DNA of 7,040 nt. It comes from Emcibacter sp. (GTDB lineage: Bacteria; Pseudomonadota; Alphaproteobacteria; Sphingomonadales; Emcibacteraceae). How positions within the stretch are numbered: the stretch's first letter is position 1; every line of letters begins with the position of its first letter. Position numbers and translations under genes: made by a program. The stretch is from contig JAGLJX010000235.1 in NCBI GenBank assembly GCA_023142175.1, forward strand, positions 1-7,040, read 5' to 3'. This document shows positions 1 through 5,121 of the stretch, in pieces. The notes beneath the pieces were generated by a model, which searched no databases, was not told the origin of the DNA, and saw only the letters and a program-made list of their open reading frames with translations.

Positions 1-502
1 CGGTGCCATGCTGATCATCATGAAAGACCGGAATATTCATGCGCTCTTTCAGGGCTTTTTCCACAATGAAACATTCCGGCGCCTTGATATCTTCCAGATT
101 GATCGCACCAAAGGTCGGCTCCAGCGCGGCGATGGTATCGATGAGTTTTTCGGGATCATTCTGATCAATTTCGATGTCAAAGACATTAATGCCGGCAAAC
201 TTCTTGAACAGAACCGCCTTTCCCTCCATCACCGGCTTGGACGCCAGCGGCCCGATATTGCCAAGACCCAGAACCGCCGTGCCGTTTGTCACAACGCCCA
301 CAAGATTGCCGCGAATGGTCATCTCATTAACCGCCGCTGCATCCTCCACAATGGCTTCACAGGCGAAGGCCACACCGGGCGAATAGGCCCGCGACAAATC
401 GCGTTGGTTCGACAGCGGGGTTGTCGGGCTTATTTCAAGTTTTCCGGGGGTTGGTTCTCTGTGATAGCGAAGGGAAGTTTCTTTAAAATTCTCATCAGGC
501 AT
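1..502 (-). CDS. maeB: NADP-dependent malic enzyme, N-terminal part (truncated by window edge)
   Basis: Malic enzyme oxidatively decarboxylates malate to pyruvate with reduction of NAD(P)+, in the cytoplasm. The 167 visible residues are the start of the malic N-terminal domain. They show SRAYSPGVA with the catalytic Tyr at residue 40, [11 protein letters not shown] with the catalytic Lys at 95, the metal-binding NLEDIKAPE at 136-143, and FHDDQHGT at 160-167, where the window cuts the gene. The sequence matches the MaeB type (about 750 residues, usually with a C-terminal phosphotransacetylase-like domain), but the rest lies outside, so the fusion cannot be confirmed. The ATG at 502 is the only usual start after an in-frame stop at 536-538. 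No strong Shine-Dalgarno sequence precedes it. A promoter-like pair lies just upstream. The long open frame on the opposite strand is a shadow of this gene. Confidence 0.95.
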   Translation of the reverse strand, partial: MPDENFKETSLRYHREPTPGKLEISPTTPLSNQRDLSRAYSPGVAFACEAIVEDAAAVNEMTIRGNLVGVVTNGTAVLGLGNIGPLASKPVMEGKAVLFKKFAGINVFDIEIDQNDPEKLIDTIAALEPTFGAINLEDIKAPECFIVEKALKERMNIPVFHDDQHGT

Positions 503-534
503 TTGGCTTTGTCCATTTATTTTTATGGGACTAG

Positions 535-562
535 CTTATACCGGAGAATGGGTAAGAGACAA
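535..562 (-). promoter_or_regulatory. Putative sigma-70-type promoter of maeB
   Basis: On the minus strand, TTGTCT (557-562, 4/6 to the -35 consensus) is separated by 16 bp from TATAAG (535-540, 5/6 to the -10 consensus). Transcription would begin near 528, giving a leader of roughly 25 nt before the ATG at 502. This is read from the sequence only. Confidence 0.45.
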
Positions 563-640
563 GAGGGGAAATTTATGGGGCTTGTTGAGGGTGGTTTAAA
601 ATATTTTGATAGGGCAAATCAACTAAGTCATATTTTCCAG

Positions 641-670
641 AATGTCCGCTTTGGGTCGAAAGCAGACGTT
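641..670. repeat. Imperfect palindromic (REP-like) hairpin
   Basis: Arms 641-652 (AATGTCCGCTTT) and 659-670 (AAAGCAGACGTT) pair over 12 positions with ten Watson-Crick pairs, one T.G wobble and one C/A mismatch, around the six-base loop GGGTCG. From memory, near-identical units recur across Bradyrhizobium and relatives, where spurious ORFs through them give peptides with a PKADI-like string. Here the plus strand reads VRFGSKADV in the equivalent frame. The family assignment is recall, while the hairpin is seen directly. Confidence 0.6.
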
Positions 671-713
671 CAATTAAATCTATACGAGAAGTCGATACTG
701 TAAAAGAATATTC

Positions 714-742
714 GTCATTCCGGCCCCCGAGCCGGAATCCAT
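714..742 (+). repeat. Palindromic repeat, copy 1 of an inverted pair
   Basis: A hairpin with a perfect 8-bp stem, ATTCCGGC (717-724) with GCCGGAAT (731-738), and a six-base loop. It is flanked by GTC on the left and CCAT on the right. The unit GTCA-TT-CCGG...CCGG-AA-TCCAT reappears in the opposite orientation at 793-820 with CC/GG instead of TT/AA in the stem. Confidence 0.7.
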
Positions 743-792
743 CTTTATATCAACACCGCCATCTGACGGTAAATTGGGATAGCTATATAGAT

Positions 793-820
793 ATGGACCC
801 CGGATCAAGTCCGGGGTGAC
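793..820 (-). repeat. Palindromic repeat, copy 2, inverted relative to copy 1
   Basis: A hairpin with a perfect 7-bp stem, CCCCGGA (798-804) with TCCGGGG (810-816), and the loop TCAAG. Read on the minus strand it is GTCA-CC-CCGG...CCGG-GG-TCCAT, the same framework as copy 1. CCCCGGATCAAGTCCGGGG is, from memory, very common between genes in alphaproteobacteria. It lies about 35 bp beyond the ald stop codon and may protect or end that transcript. Confidence 0.7.
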
Positions 821-854
821 AAGTGGGGGTGTTCGGGGTGACGGTGAGGCGTGG

Positions 855-1961
855 TTAGAATTCTAAAGGGTGATATTCCTTACCAAGGTCTTTGGCAACC
901 GCTTCAAAGGTAACAAATCCCCCGGAAACATTAACACCATTGGCCAGATGCGCATCATCTTTGCACGCCTGTTTCCAGCCTTTGTTCGCCAATGCCAGAC
1001 CAAAAGGCAATGTGGCGTTATTAAGCGCGAAAGTTGACGTGCGCGCCACGGCACCGGGCATATTGGCGACACAATAATAGACCACACCATCAATGATGAA
1101 GGTGGGGTCGGCGTGTGTGGTCGCATGAGAATTCTCAAAACAGCCGCCTTGGTCGATGGCAATATCCACCATAACCGCACCGTCTTTCATGCGCCGGACC
1201 ATATCGGCGGTAACCAGCTTCGGTGCCGCAGCCCCCGCCACCAGAACCGCACCAATCACAAGATCAGCTTCCAATACGGCTTCTTCCAGATCATGGCCCG
1301 TGGAATAACGGGTTTTAACAGCCCCGCGAAAACGGTTATCAAGTTTTCTCAGCACATCAATATTACGGTCAAATATGCTCACATCCGCGCCCATACCAAC
1401 GGCCATTTCCGCCGCATTCATACCCGCAACACCGCCACCGATCACAACCACCTTTGCCGGAGCCACACCGGGAACACCGCCCAGCAGAATTCCCATGCCG
1501 CCTGATGCTTTTTCCAATGCATGAGCGCCCGCCTGTATTGACATACGTCCCGCAACCTCACTCATGGGCGCGAGCAGAGGCAGTCCGCCCGCATCATTGG
1601 TCACAGTCTCATAAGCAATGGCCGTGCAGCCGGACTTTATCAACGCATCTGTCTGCACCGGATCAGCTGCCAGATGAAGGTAAGTATAGAGCAGATGATT
1701 TTCGGTCAGCATCTCACATTCGGGAAGTTGAGGCTCTTTCACCTTCACAATCATTTCAGCCTGTGCAAAGACTTGTGCCGCCGTGGCAATTATTTCTGCA
1801 CCAATGGCGCGATAATCCTCATCAGAAAAGCCTATGCCGTCACCCGCGCCGGTTTCCACGATAACATTATGTCCGTTTCGGACAAATTCAGACGCGCTCG
1901 CGGGCGTTAAGCCGACGCGATATTCATGAACTTTTATTTCTTTGGGAACGCCAACAATCAT
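855..1961 (-). CDS. ald: Alanine dehydrogenase
   Basis: Catalyses reversible NAD-dependent oxidative deamination of L-alanine to pyruvate and ammonium, in the cytoplasm. The protein opens [20 protein letters not shown] and runs 368 residues, normal for the family. Two ATGs are adjacent (1964 and 1961). Starting at the second puts the key residues exactly at the numbers of the Mycobacterium tuberculosis enzyme: Arg15, Lys75 (KVKEP), His96 (YLHLAA) and Asp270 (DIAIDQGG). The Rossmann nucleotide-binding motif [10 protein letters not shown] lies near 171-180, and the C-terminal part has [21 protein letters not shown] modest purine-rich AAGAGAAAGA precedes the start. It is divergent from an Lrp/AsnC regulator, the usual partner that induces ald in response to alanine. 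The other possible start, at 1964, adds one Met. Confidence 0.96.
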   Translation of the reverse strand: MIVGVPKEIKVHEYRVGLTPASASEFVRNGHNVIVETGAGDGIGFSDEDYRAIGAEIIATAAQVFAQAEMIVKVKEPQLPECEMLTENHLLYTYLHLAADPVQTDALIKSGCTAIAYETVTNDAGGLPLLAPMSEVAGRMSIQAGAHALEKASGGMGILLGGVPGVAPAKVVVIGGGVAGMNAAEMAVGMGADVSIFDRNIDVLRKLDNRFRGAVKTRYSTGHDLEEAVLEADLVIGAVLVAGAAAPKLVTADMVRRMKDGAVMVDIAIDQGGCFENSHATTHADPTFIIDGVVYYCVANMPGAVARTSTFALNNATLPFGLALANKGWKQACKDDAHLANGVNVSGGFVTFEAVAKDLGKEYHPLEF

Positions 1962-2002
1962 CATTAAATCTTTCTCTTAAGTAGAAAATAGTATCTGTCC
2001 TC

Positions 2003-2008
2003 ATTATA
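2003..2008 (-). promoter_or_regulatory. Putative -10 element of ald
   Basis: A perfect TATAAT on the minus strand, giving a transcript start near 1996 and a leader of about 30-35 nt. No recognisable -35 hexamer lies at 16-18 bp; the nearest TTGCAA (2031-2036) is 22 bp away. That would suit a promoter needing an activator such as the divergent Lrp-type protein, which is an inference. GAAAATA occurs at 1984-1990 and again at 2021-2027, flanking this element. Confidence 0.4.
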
Positions 2009-2062
2009 AGAAAACCCTGAGAAAATATCCTTGCAAAGATACGCGTAAAATATTTGATTTTT

Positions 2063-2076
2063 CGCATATAATTGCG
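2063..2076 (+). promoter_or_regulatory. Putative -10 element and overlapping dyad for the Lrp-type gene
   Basis: A perfect TATAAT (2067-2072) is framed by CGCA (2063-2066) and TGCG (2073-2076), a short dyad centred on the -10 element. Transcription would start near 2079, leaving about 11 nt before the ATG at 2090. A second TATAAT at 2080-2085 is so close to the ATG that only a nearly leaderless message could use it. The dyad is a possible autoregulatory site, but Lrp operators are degenerate, so this is weak. Confidence 0.3.
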
Positions 2077-2089
2077 TAATATAATAATT

Positions 2090-2578
2090 ATGAGACATAA
2101 ATTTCGAAATATTAGACTAGATAAGATTGATTATGCCATACTTGATTCGTTACAAAATGAAGGCCGAATCAGCAATAACGATCTTGCAGAAAGGGTAGGC
2201 CTGTCGCCGTCGGCCTGCCTTCGGCGGGTGAAGTCTTTGGAGACTAGCGGCGTGATAGATCATTATGTTGCCCTCGTCCAACAGGCCGCCGCCGGGCTAC
2301 CGGACAATGTATTTGTTCAGATCACGGTGGAAACGCAGACCAAGGAAAAGCTGGCAGATTTTGAAATCAAAGTCCGCGAATGTCCCCAGATCATGGAATG
2401 TTACCTGATGAGTGGTGATGCAGATTATCTGCTACGGGTGGTTGTCTCCGATGCTTCGGACTATGAACGGCTACATATGGACGTGCTGACCGCCCTGCCC
2501 GGTGTCTCTCAGGTCAAATCGAATTTTTCCCTGCGCACCGTGACCAAAAAAACTTCTATTCCATTCCGGAAAGTTTAA
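2090..2578 (+). CDS. Lrp/AsnC-family transcriptional regulator, probable regulator of ald
   Basis: A 162-residue feast/famine regulator. The N-terminal helix-turn-helix spans about 11-60 (LDKIDYAILDSLQNEGRIS, then NNDLAERVGLSPSACLRRVK). The C-terminal RAM effector-binding and oligomerisation domain spans about 75-152, with MSGDADYLLRVVV at 107-119, the usual ligand-contact turn. Such proteins form dimers or octamers and sense amino acids. Because it is divergent from ald, alanine is the likely effector and ald the likely target (inference from AldR-like pairs). The ATG at 2090 is chosen over an in-frame TTG at 2072, which would add MRNIII. Neither start has a visible Shine-Dalgarno sequence, and the upstream region is very AT-rich. 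The message may have a very short leader. Confidence 0.9.
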   Translation: MRHKFRNIRLDKIDYAILDSLQNEGRISNNDLAERVGLSPSACLRRVKSLETSGVIDHYVALVQQAAAGLPDNVFVQITVETQTKEKLADFEIKVRECPQIMECYLMSGDADYLLRVVVSDASDYERLHMDVLTALPGVSQVKSNFSLRTVTKKTSIPFRKV

Positions 2579-2635
2579 CATTTTTTCATACTAAGCCGTC
2601 ATTATTCATAACAGCAATCAAGTATAGGATCTGAC

Positions 2636-2812
2636 ATGAGTAACATCGGCCCTACCAAAGATTTAAAAAATCGTGATATTCCACAAGTTCCTTCAGAATC
2701 AAGAGCCCTTCTCGCACTCAATACTGCCATTCAAGCGGCCCGTGCAAGCGAAGCGGACAAGCAATTTATCGCGGCCTCTCTGGAGATAAAAAAACTGGCG
2801 GATTTCAAATAG
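2636..2812 (+). CDS. Small hypothetical protein, 58 aa
   Basis: I do not recognise this protein. It starts at the ATG at 2636, with AGGA at 2626-2629 six bases upstream, a convincing ribosome-binding site. It opens MSNIGPTKDLKNRDIPQVPS and continues as a likely amphipathic helix: ALLALNTAIQAARASEADKQ, then FIAASLEIKKLADFK. There is no signal peptide, membrane segment or cysteine. It lies 57 bp after the Lrp-type gene on the same strand, and its stop is 8 bp from the convergent stop of the GDCC gene. It could be read through from the regulator's transcript. The Shine-Dalgarno match, ordinary codon use and helical composition argue for a real gene; the lack of a known family keeps confidence moderate. 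Confidence 0.6.
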   Translation: MSNIGPTKDLKNRDIPQVPSESRALLALNTAIQAARASEADKQFIAASLEIKKLADFK

Positions 2813-2820
2813 ATCTGGGA

Positions 2821-3045
2821 TTAAGAACAGCACTCCCCGCCGTCCAATTGAATGGGCGGACAGGGAGTGTCGCCGTAAGAGCAATATACGCAACAGTCTC
2901 CGACTAAAGGTTTGAGTAGTTTCTTACAATTGGTACATTCGTAAAAAAACTGACAAGCATCGGTCGGCATTATTTCCAACGCCTTATTATTACAATCTGG
3001 GCATGTAAGGGTCGACTTAAAACTTACTTTTACATCACTACTCAA
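2821..3045 (-). CDS. GDCCVxC-domain cysteine-rich protein of a mer-type operon
   Basis: A 74-residue protein with eleven cysteines and no signal peptide or membrane segment. An N-terminal CPDC (15-18) with ECTNC (36-40) looks like a treble-clef or zinc-ribbon metal site. It is followed by the family hallmark GDCCVYCSYGDTPCPPIQ (49-66) and a terminal ECCS. The family is annotated as GDCCVxC-domain (seleno)proteins and accompanies mercury-transport genes; some members carry selenocysteine. This copy has only Cys codons at the motif. A role in cytoplasmic thiol binding or hand-over of metal arriving through MerT is an inference. The start is TTG at 3045, overlapping the TGA of the merP-like gene as TTGA, with GGTGA seven bases upstream inside that gene. 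This pattern implies translational coupling. Confidence 0.85.
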   Translation of the reverse strand: MSSDVKVSFKSTLTCPDCNNKALEIMPTDACQFFYECTNCKKLLKPLVGDCCVYCSYGDTPCPPIQLDGGECCS

Positions 3046-3326
3046 TTATTTTTCACCCTTGATGGATAACCCACATCACCAATTGCCTTGGTTAGCTCAG
3101 CTATGCTTGTCTTTCTGTCATCAAAAGTAACGGCTGCGGTTTTCTTTTGTTTATTTATACTAATGGTCTGTATACCTTCCACGGCATCCAGCGCCTGTCT
3201 GACGATATAAGGGCAAGCCACACAGGTCATACTTTCCACCAGCAAGGTTGTGCTGACAATCTCTGCCCGCGCCCCATGAGTGAGGCCAGCAAAAAACAGG
3301 ATTGCAAGAATGATAGTTTTATTCAT
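3042..3326 (-). CDS. merP: MerP-like periplasmic metal-binding protein
   Basis: A 94-residue heavy-metal-associated (HMA) domain protein. It has a signal peptide (MNKTIILAILFFAGLTHGARA, probable cleavage after Ala21), then a single ferredoxin-like domain with the metal-binding MTCVAC at 33-38 and CPYIVRQAL typical of MerP. MerP binds Hg(II) through its two cysteines and passes it to the inner-membrane transporter MerT. Met33-Thr34 and the GYPSR near the C-terminus fit the family. Length equals canonical MerP (about 91). It is second in the operon: nine bases separate it from merT, and the AGGAGA ribosome-binding site overlaps the merT stop. It overlaps the next gene by four bases. Other soft metals cannot be excluded as ligands. 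Confidence 0.9.
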   Translation of the reverse strand: MNKTIILAILFFAGLTHGARAEIVSTTLLVESMTCVACPYIVRQALDAVEGIQTISINKQKKTAAVTFDDRKTSIAELTKAIGDVGYPSRVKNN

Positions 3327-3335
3327 AACAGTCTC

Positions 3336-3698
3336 CTAATTTTCCAGAAAATTTCTGACAAACCACGGGAAAGCCAATGCGGCAGCGATAAGTATCAGCG
3401 AAACTGACAATAGAAAATACGCCCTACGACCCTGAATGGGTCTGTCACAAGTTTCCGTATCGCATTTTTTTCCGGCGCGACTTTGCAAAAGATAAAAACC
3501 ATAACCAATAAGCATCAGTGATAGCCCGATGAAAATTGGCTGGTAAGGTGACAAGGCCGTTAAGTTACTGATCCACGCACCGGATATACCAACACTAAAT
3601 AATGCTAACGGCAAAATACAGCATGATATTGCAGCAAAAGAGGCAATTAAAACACCGCCTACAACCAAATTTTCTTTTTTAATTTGTGTATTATCCAA
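3336..3698 (-). CDS. merT: MerT-like inner-membrane metal transporter
   Basis: MerT takes Hg(II) from MerP and carries it across the inner membrane. There are three membrane segments, and AAISCCILPLALFSVGISGAW carries the vicinal cysteine pair in the first. A cytoplasmic loop has KKCDTETCDRP with the second pair, and the C-terminal helix ends LAFPWFVRNF. The open frame extends to TTG codons at 3737 and 3734, but these fall inside the -10 element of the divergent MerR-type promoter. I place the start at TTG 3698, preceded by GGAAAGA at about five bases. This gives 120 residues (MerT is about 116) with the cysteine pair at 26-27, close to Cys24-Cys25 of MerT, and the loop pair at 79 and 84. The loop pair is one residue closer together than in Tn501 MerT. 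The start is inferred. Confidence 0.88.
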   Translation of the reverse strand: MDNTQIKKENLVVGGVLIASFAAISCCILPLALFSVGISGAWISNLTALSPYQPIFIGLSLMLIGYGFYLLQSRAGKKCDTETCDRPIQGRRAYFLLSVSLILIAAALAFPWFVRNFLEN

Positions 3699-3733
3699 GT
3701 AATCTTTCCGAAATTTAATATTTAACCAGTTCA

Positions 3734-3764
3734 ACAATACCTGCTATAGTTACTATAGGTGCAA
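3734..3764 (-). promoter_or_regulatory. MerR-type promoter with operator for the merT operon
   Basis: On the minus strand, TTGCAC (3759-3764) is the -35 element, TATTGT (3734-3739) is the -10, and 19 bp separate them. This over-long spacer is diagnostic of promoters that MerR-family activators untwist. Inside it lies a perfect 15-bp dyad, CTATAGT (3744-3750), T, ACTATAG (3752-3758). The core closely resembles the lead (PbrR) and cadmium (CadR) operators as I remember them, and less the Tn501 mercury operator built on GTAC. On the plus strand, TATAGT (3745-3750) with TTTAAC 18 bp upstream (3721-3726) could be the regulator's own promoter, so one bound site would repress merR and poise merT. 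Confidence 0.8.
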
Positions 3765-3790
3765 GCAAAAAATCACATGGAACGATCACA

Positions 3791-4198
3791 ATGTTGAGAA
3801 GTGAAAGTTACACTATCGGCAAACTGTCAAAATTATCCGGCTGTGTCATTCAGACCATCCGCTATTACGAGCAGATTGACCTGTTACCCAAACCGGACCG
3901 AAGCCCCCGTGGGCACAGACTTTATGATGAAAAGACGTTAAAACGCCTGAAGTTTATTCTTCGCCTGCGTCATCTGGGGTTTAGCCTGGAAGAAACGCGG
4001 AAACTTCTCGACCTTGTGGACGGCGGTAAATATACCTGCCGCGAGATCAGAAAAAAAACCCTTGTCCACGCCGAAGGTATCAGCCTAAAAATCACAGACC
4101 TTCAAAAAATAAAGGCGGAATTATTACATATGGCTGAAAAATGTAATGATGACACCGGGTTGGATTGCTCCATACTAGATTCCCTGTACCAGAGATAA
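3791..4198 (+). CDS. merR: MerR-family thiol metal sensor controlling the merT operon
   Basis: A 135-residue MerR-family regulator. The N-terminal winged helix-turn-helix reads YTIGKLSKLSGCVIQTIRYY then EQIDLLPKPDRS, followed by GHRLYDEKTLKRLKFILRLR and HLGFSLEETRKLLDL. A dimerisation helix follows, then a short C-terminal metal loop. Cys83, Cys118 and Cys126 correspond to Cys82, Cys117 and Cys126 of mercury MerR, the three-thiol site for divalent soft metals. The presence of Cys83 rather than Ser argues against a CueR-type copper sensor. Cys118 and Cys126 are eight residues apart, versus nine in MerR and seven in CadR as recalled, so the metal cannot be named from this alone. The start is ATG 3791; the Shine-Dalgarno is weak (GGA, nine bases upstream). 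It is divergent from merT and convergent with era, six bases apart. Confidence 0.88.
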   Translation: MLRSESYTIGKLSKLSGCVIQTIRYYEQIDLLPKPDRSPRGHRLYDEKTLKRLKFILRLRHLGFSLEETRKLLDLVDGGKYTCREIRKKTLVHAEGISLKITDLQKIKAELLHMAEKCNDDTGLDCSILDSLYQR

Positions 4199-4204
4199 CG
4201 TACT

Positions 4205-5107
4205 TTACTCGACCCAGTCCAGCCCCATATTGGTATAGCGCTCCTTGTCATCTGACCAGTTCTTCCTGACCTTGACAAAAATAAACAGATGGACGCGCCG
4301 ACCAAACATTTCTTCCAGATCCTCTCGGGCCATCTTGCCAATTTCTTTCAGGCTACGGCCACCCTTGCCAATGACAATAGCCTTTTGCGTATCCCGTTCC
4401 ACATAGATAATCTGCTCGATGCGAACACTGCCGTCCTTTTTCTCCTGCCAGCTTTCAGTCTCGATAGTGGCGGCATAGGGCAGTTCCTGATGAAGGCGCA
4501 GGAAGAATTTTTCCCGGGTGACTTCTGCGGCCAGCATACGTTCCGTAATATCGGTCATCTGATCTTCAGGGTATAACCATGGACCTTTTGGCAAATAGCC
4601 TACGATAACGTCTTTTAAATCCTCTAGACCGTCCCCTTTAAGGGCGGAGATTAGCATGACCTCGCTAAAGTCACCCATCTCATTCAATTCCTGCACCAAA
4701 GCGAGCAGGCTATCCCGCCGGATGGTATCAATCTTGTTAATGGCGAGAACCGCTTTTTTGCCCGCCTCCCGCAGACCGTCAATAATCCGGCGTGTATTGT
4801 CATCAATACGCCGCTCAGCATCCACAAGCACTATGATCACATCCGCATCACTTGCCCCGGCCCAGGCCGCAGATACCATGGCTCTCTCCAGCCTTTTCTT
4901 AGGCTCGAAAATACCCGGTGTATCCACAAAGATCATCTGACTTTCCTTGTGAAGGGCGATGCCGATAAATCGGGTGCGGGTCGTCTGTACCTTATGGGTA
5001 ACAATGGAAATCTTGCTGCCAACCAGTGAATTCATCAGGGTGGATTTCCCCGCATTAGGGGCGCCCAACAGGGCTACAAAACCACAATGGCTTTCATTTT
5101 TTGTCAT
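4205..5107 (-). CDS. era: GTPase Era, 30S ribosome assembly factor
   Basis: Era is an essential GTPase that binds the 3' end of 16S rRNA and checks small-subunit maturation. Numbered from the ATG at 5107 (300 residues; E. coli Era has 301), it shows G1 GAPNAGKS at 15-22, G2 TTRTRF at 42-47, G3 DTPG at 62-65, G4 NKID at 124-127 and G5 SALKG at 154-158. The C-terminal KH RNA-binding domain has the IGKGG loop at 246-250. An in-frame TTG at 5116 would add three residues; ATG is preferred, although neither has a strong ribosome-binding site. It lies 14 bases after rnc and is presumably co-transcribed with it. Its stop is only six bases from the convergent merR stop, leaving no room for a separate terminator. 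I see no recO downstream, where alphaproteobacteria often have it. Confidence 0.97.
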   Translation of the reverse strand: MTKNESHCGFVALLGAPNAGKSTLMNSLVGSKISIVTHKVQTTRTRFIGIALHKESQMIFVDTPGIFEPKKRLERAMVSAAWAGASDADVIIVLVDAERRIDDNTRRIIDGLREAGKKAVLAINKIDTIRRDSLLALVQELNEMGDFSEVMLISALKGDGLEDLKDVIVGYLPKGPWLYPEDQMTDITERMLAAEVTREKFFLRLHQELPYAATIETESWQEKKDGSVRIEQIIYVERDTQKAIVIGKGGRSLKEIGKMAREDLEEMFGRRVHLFIFVKVRKNWSDDKERYTNMGLDWVE

Positions 5108-5121
5108 GTCATTCAACTTTA

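Larger units (their letters stand above)
503..854. other. Gene-free intergenic region between maeB and ald
   Basis: This 352-bp stretch lies upstream of maeB and downstream of ald, both on the minus strand. I see no credible coding region; the open frame running in from the maeB antisense strand has no family resemblance. It holds the maeB promoter candidate near 535-562, an AT-rich stretch around 590-640, a hairpin repeat at 641-670, and two inverted copies of another palindromic repeat at 714-742 and 793-820. CGGGGTGAC at 812-820 recurs exactly at 834-842, as a fragment of the same repeat. No hairpin followed by a U-tract is seen after ald, so the repeats themselves may end its transcript. 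Confidence 0.7.

Noticed and set aside
8..703. A 231-codon open frame on the plus strand at the window start
   Set aside because: It is antisense to the clear malic enzyme N-terminus and then runs through the intergenic repeat; the protein has no family character.
780..854. Classical intrinsic terminator after ald
   Set aside because: The hairpin is strong, but no U-tract follows it on the minus strand; it fits the palindromic repeat family better.
1113..1864. Plus-strand open frames of 130 and 136 codons opposite ald
   Set aside because: They are shadows of the alanine dehydrogenase gene, with His/Arg/Thr-rich nonsense composition.
2864..2873. Possible selenocysteine in the GDCC protein
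   Set aside because: The motif codons are TGT, TGC and TGC for Cys; there is no in-frame TGA, and the reading frame closes normally at TAA.
2699..2893. A 64-codon minus-strand frame over the end of the GDCC gene and the small gene
   Set aside because: It overlaps the better-supported small gene and the GDCC gene in another frame and lacks any recognisable motif.
2636..3045. Toxin-antitoxin pair made of the small gene and the GDCC gene
   Set aside because: They are convergent rather than co-directional, and the GDCC protein clearly belongs to the merT-merP operon.
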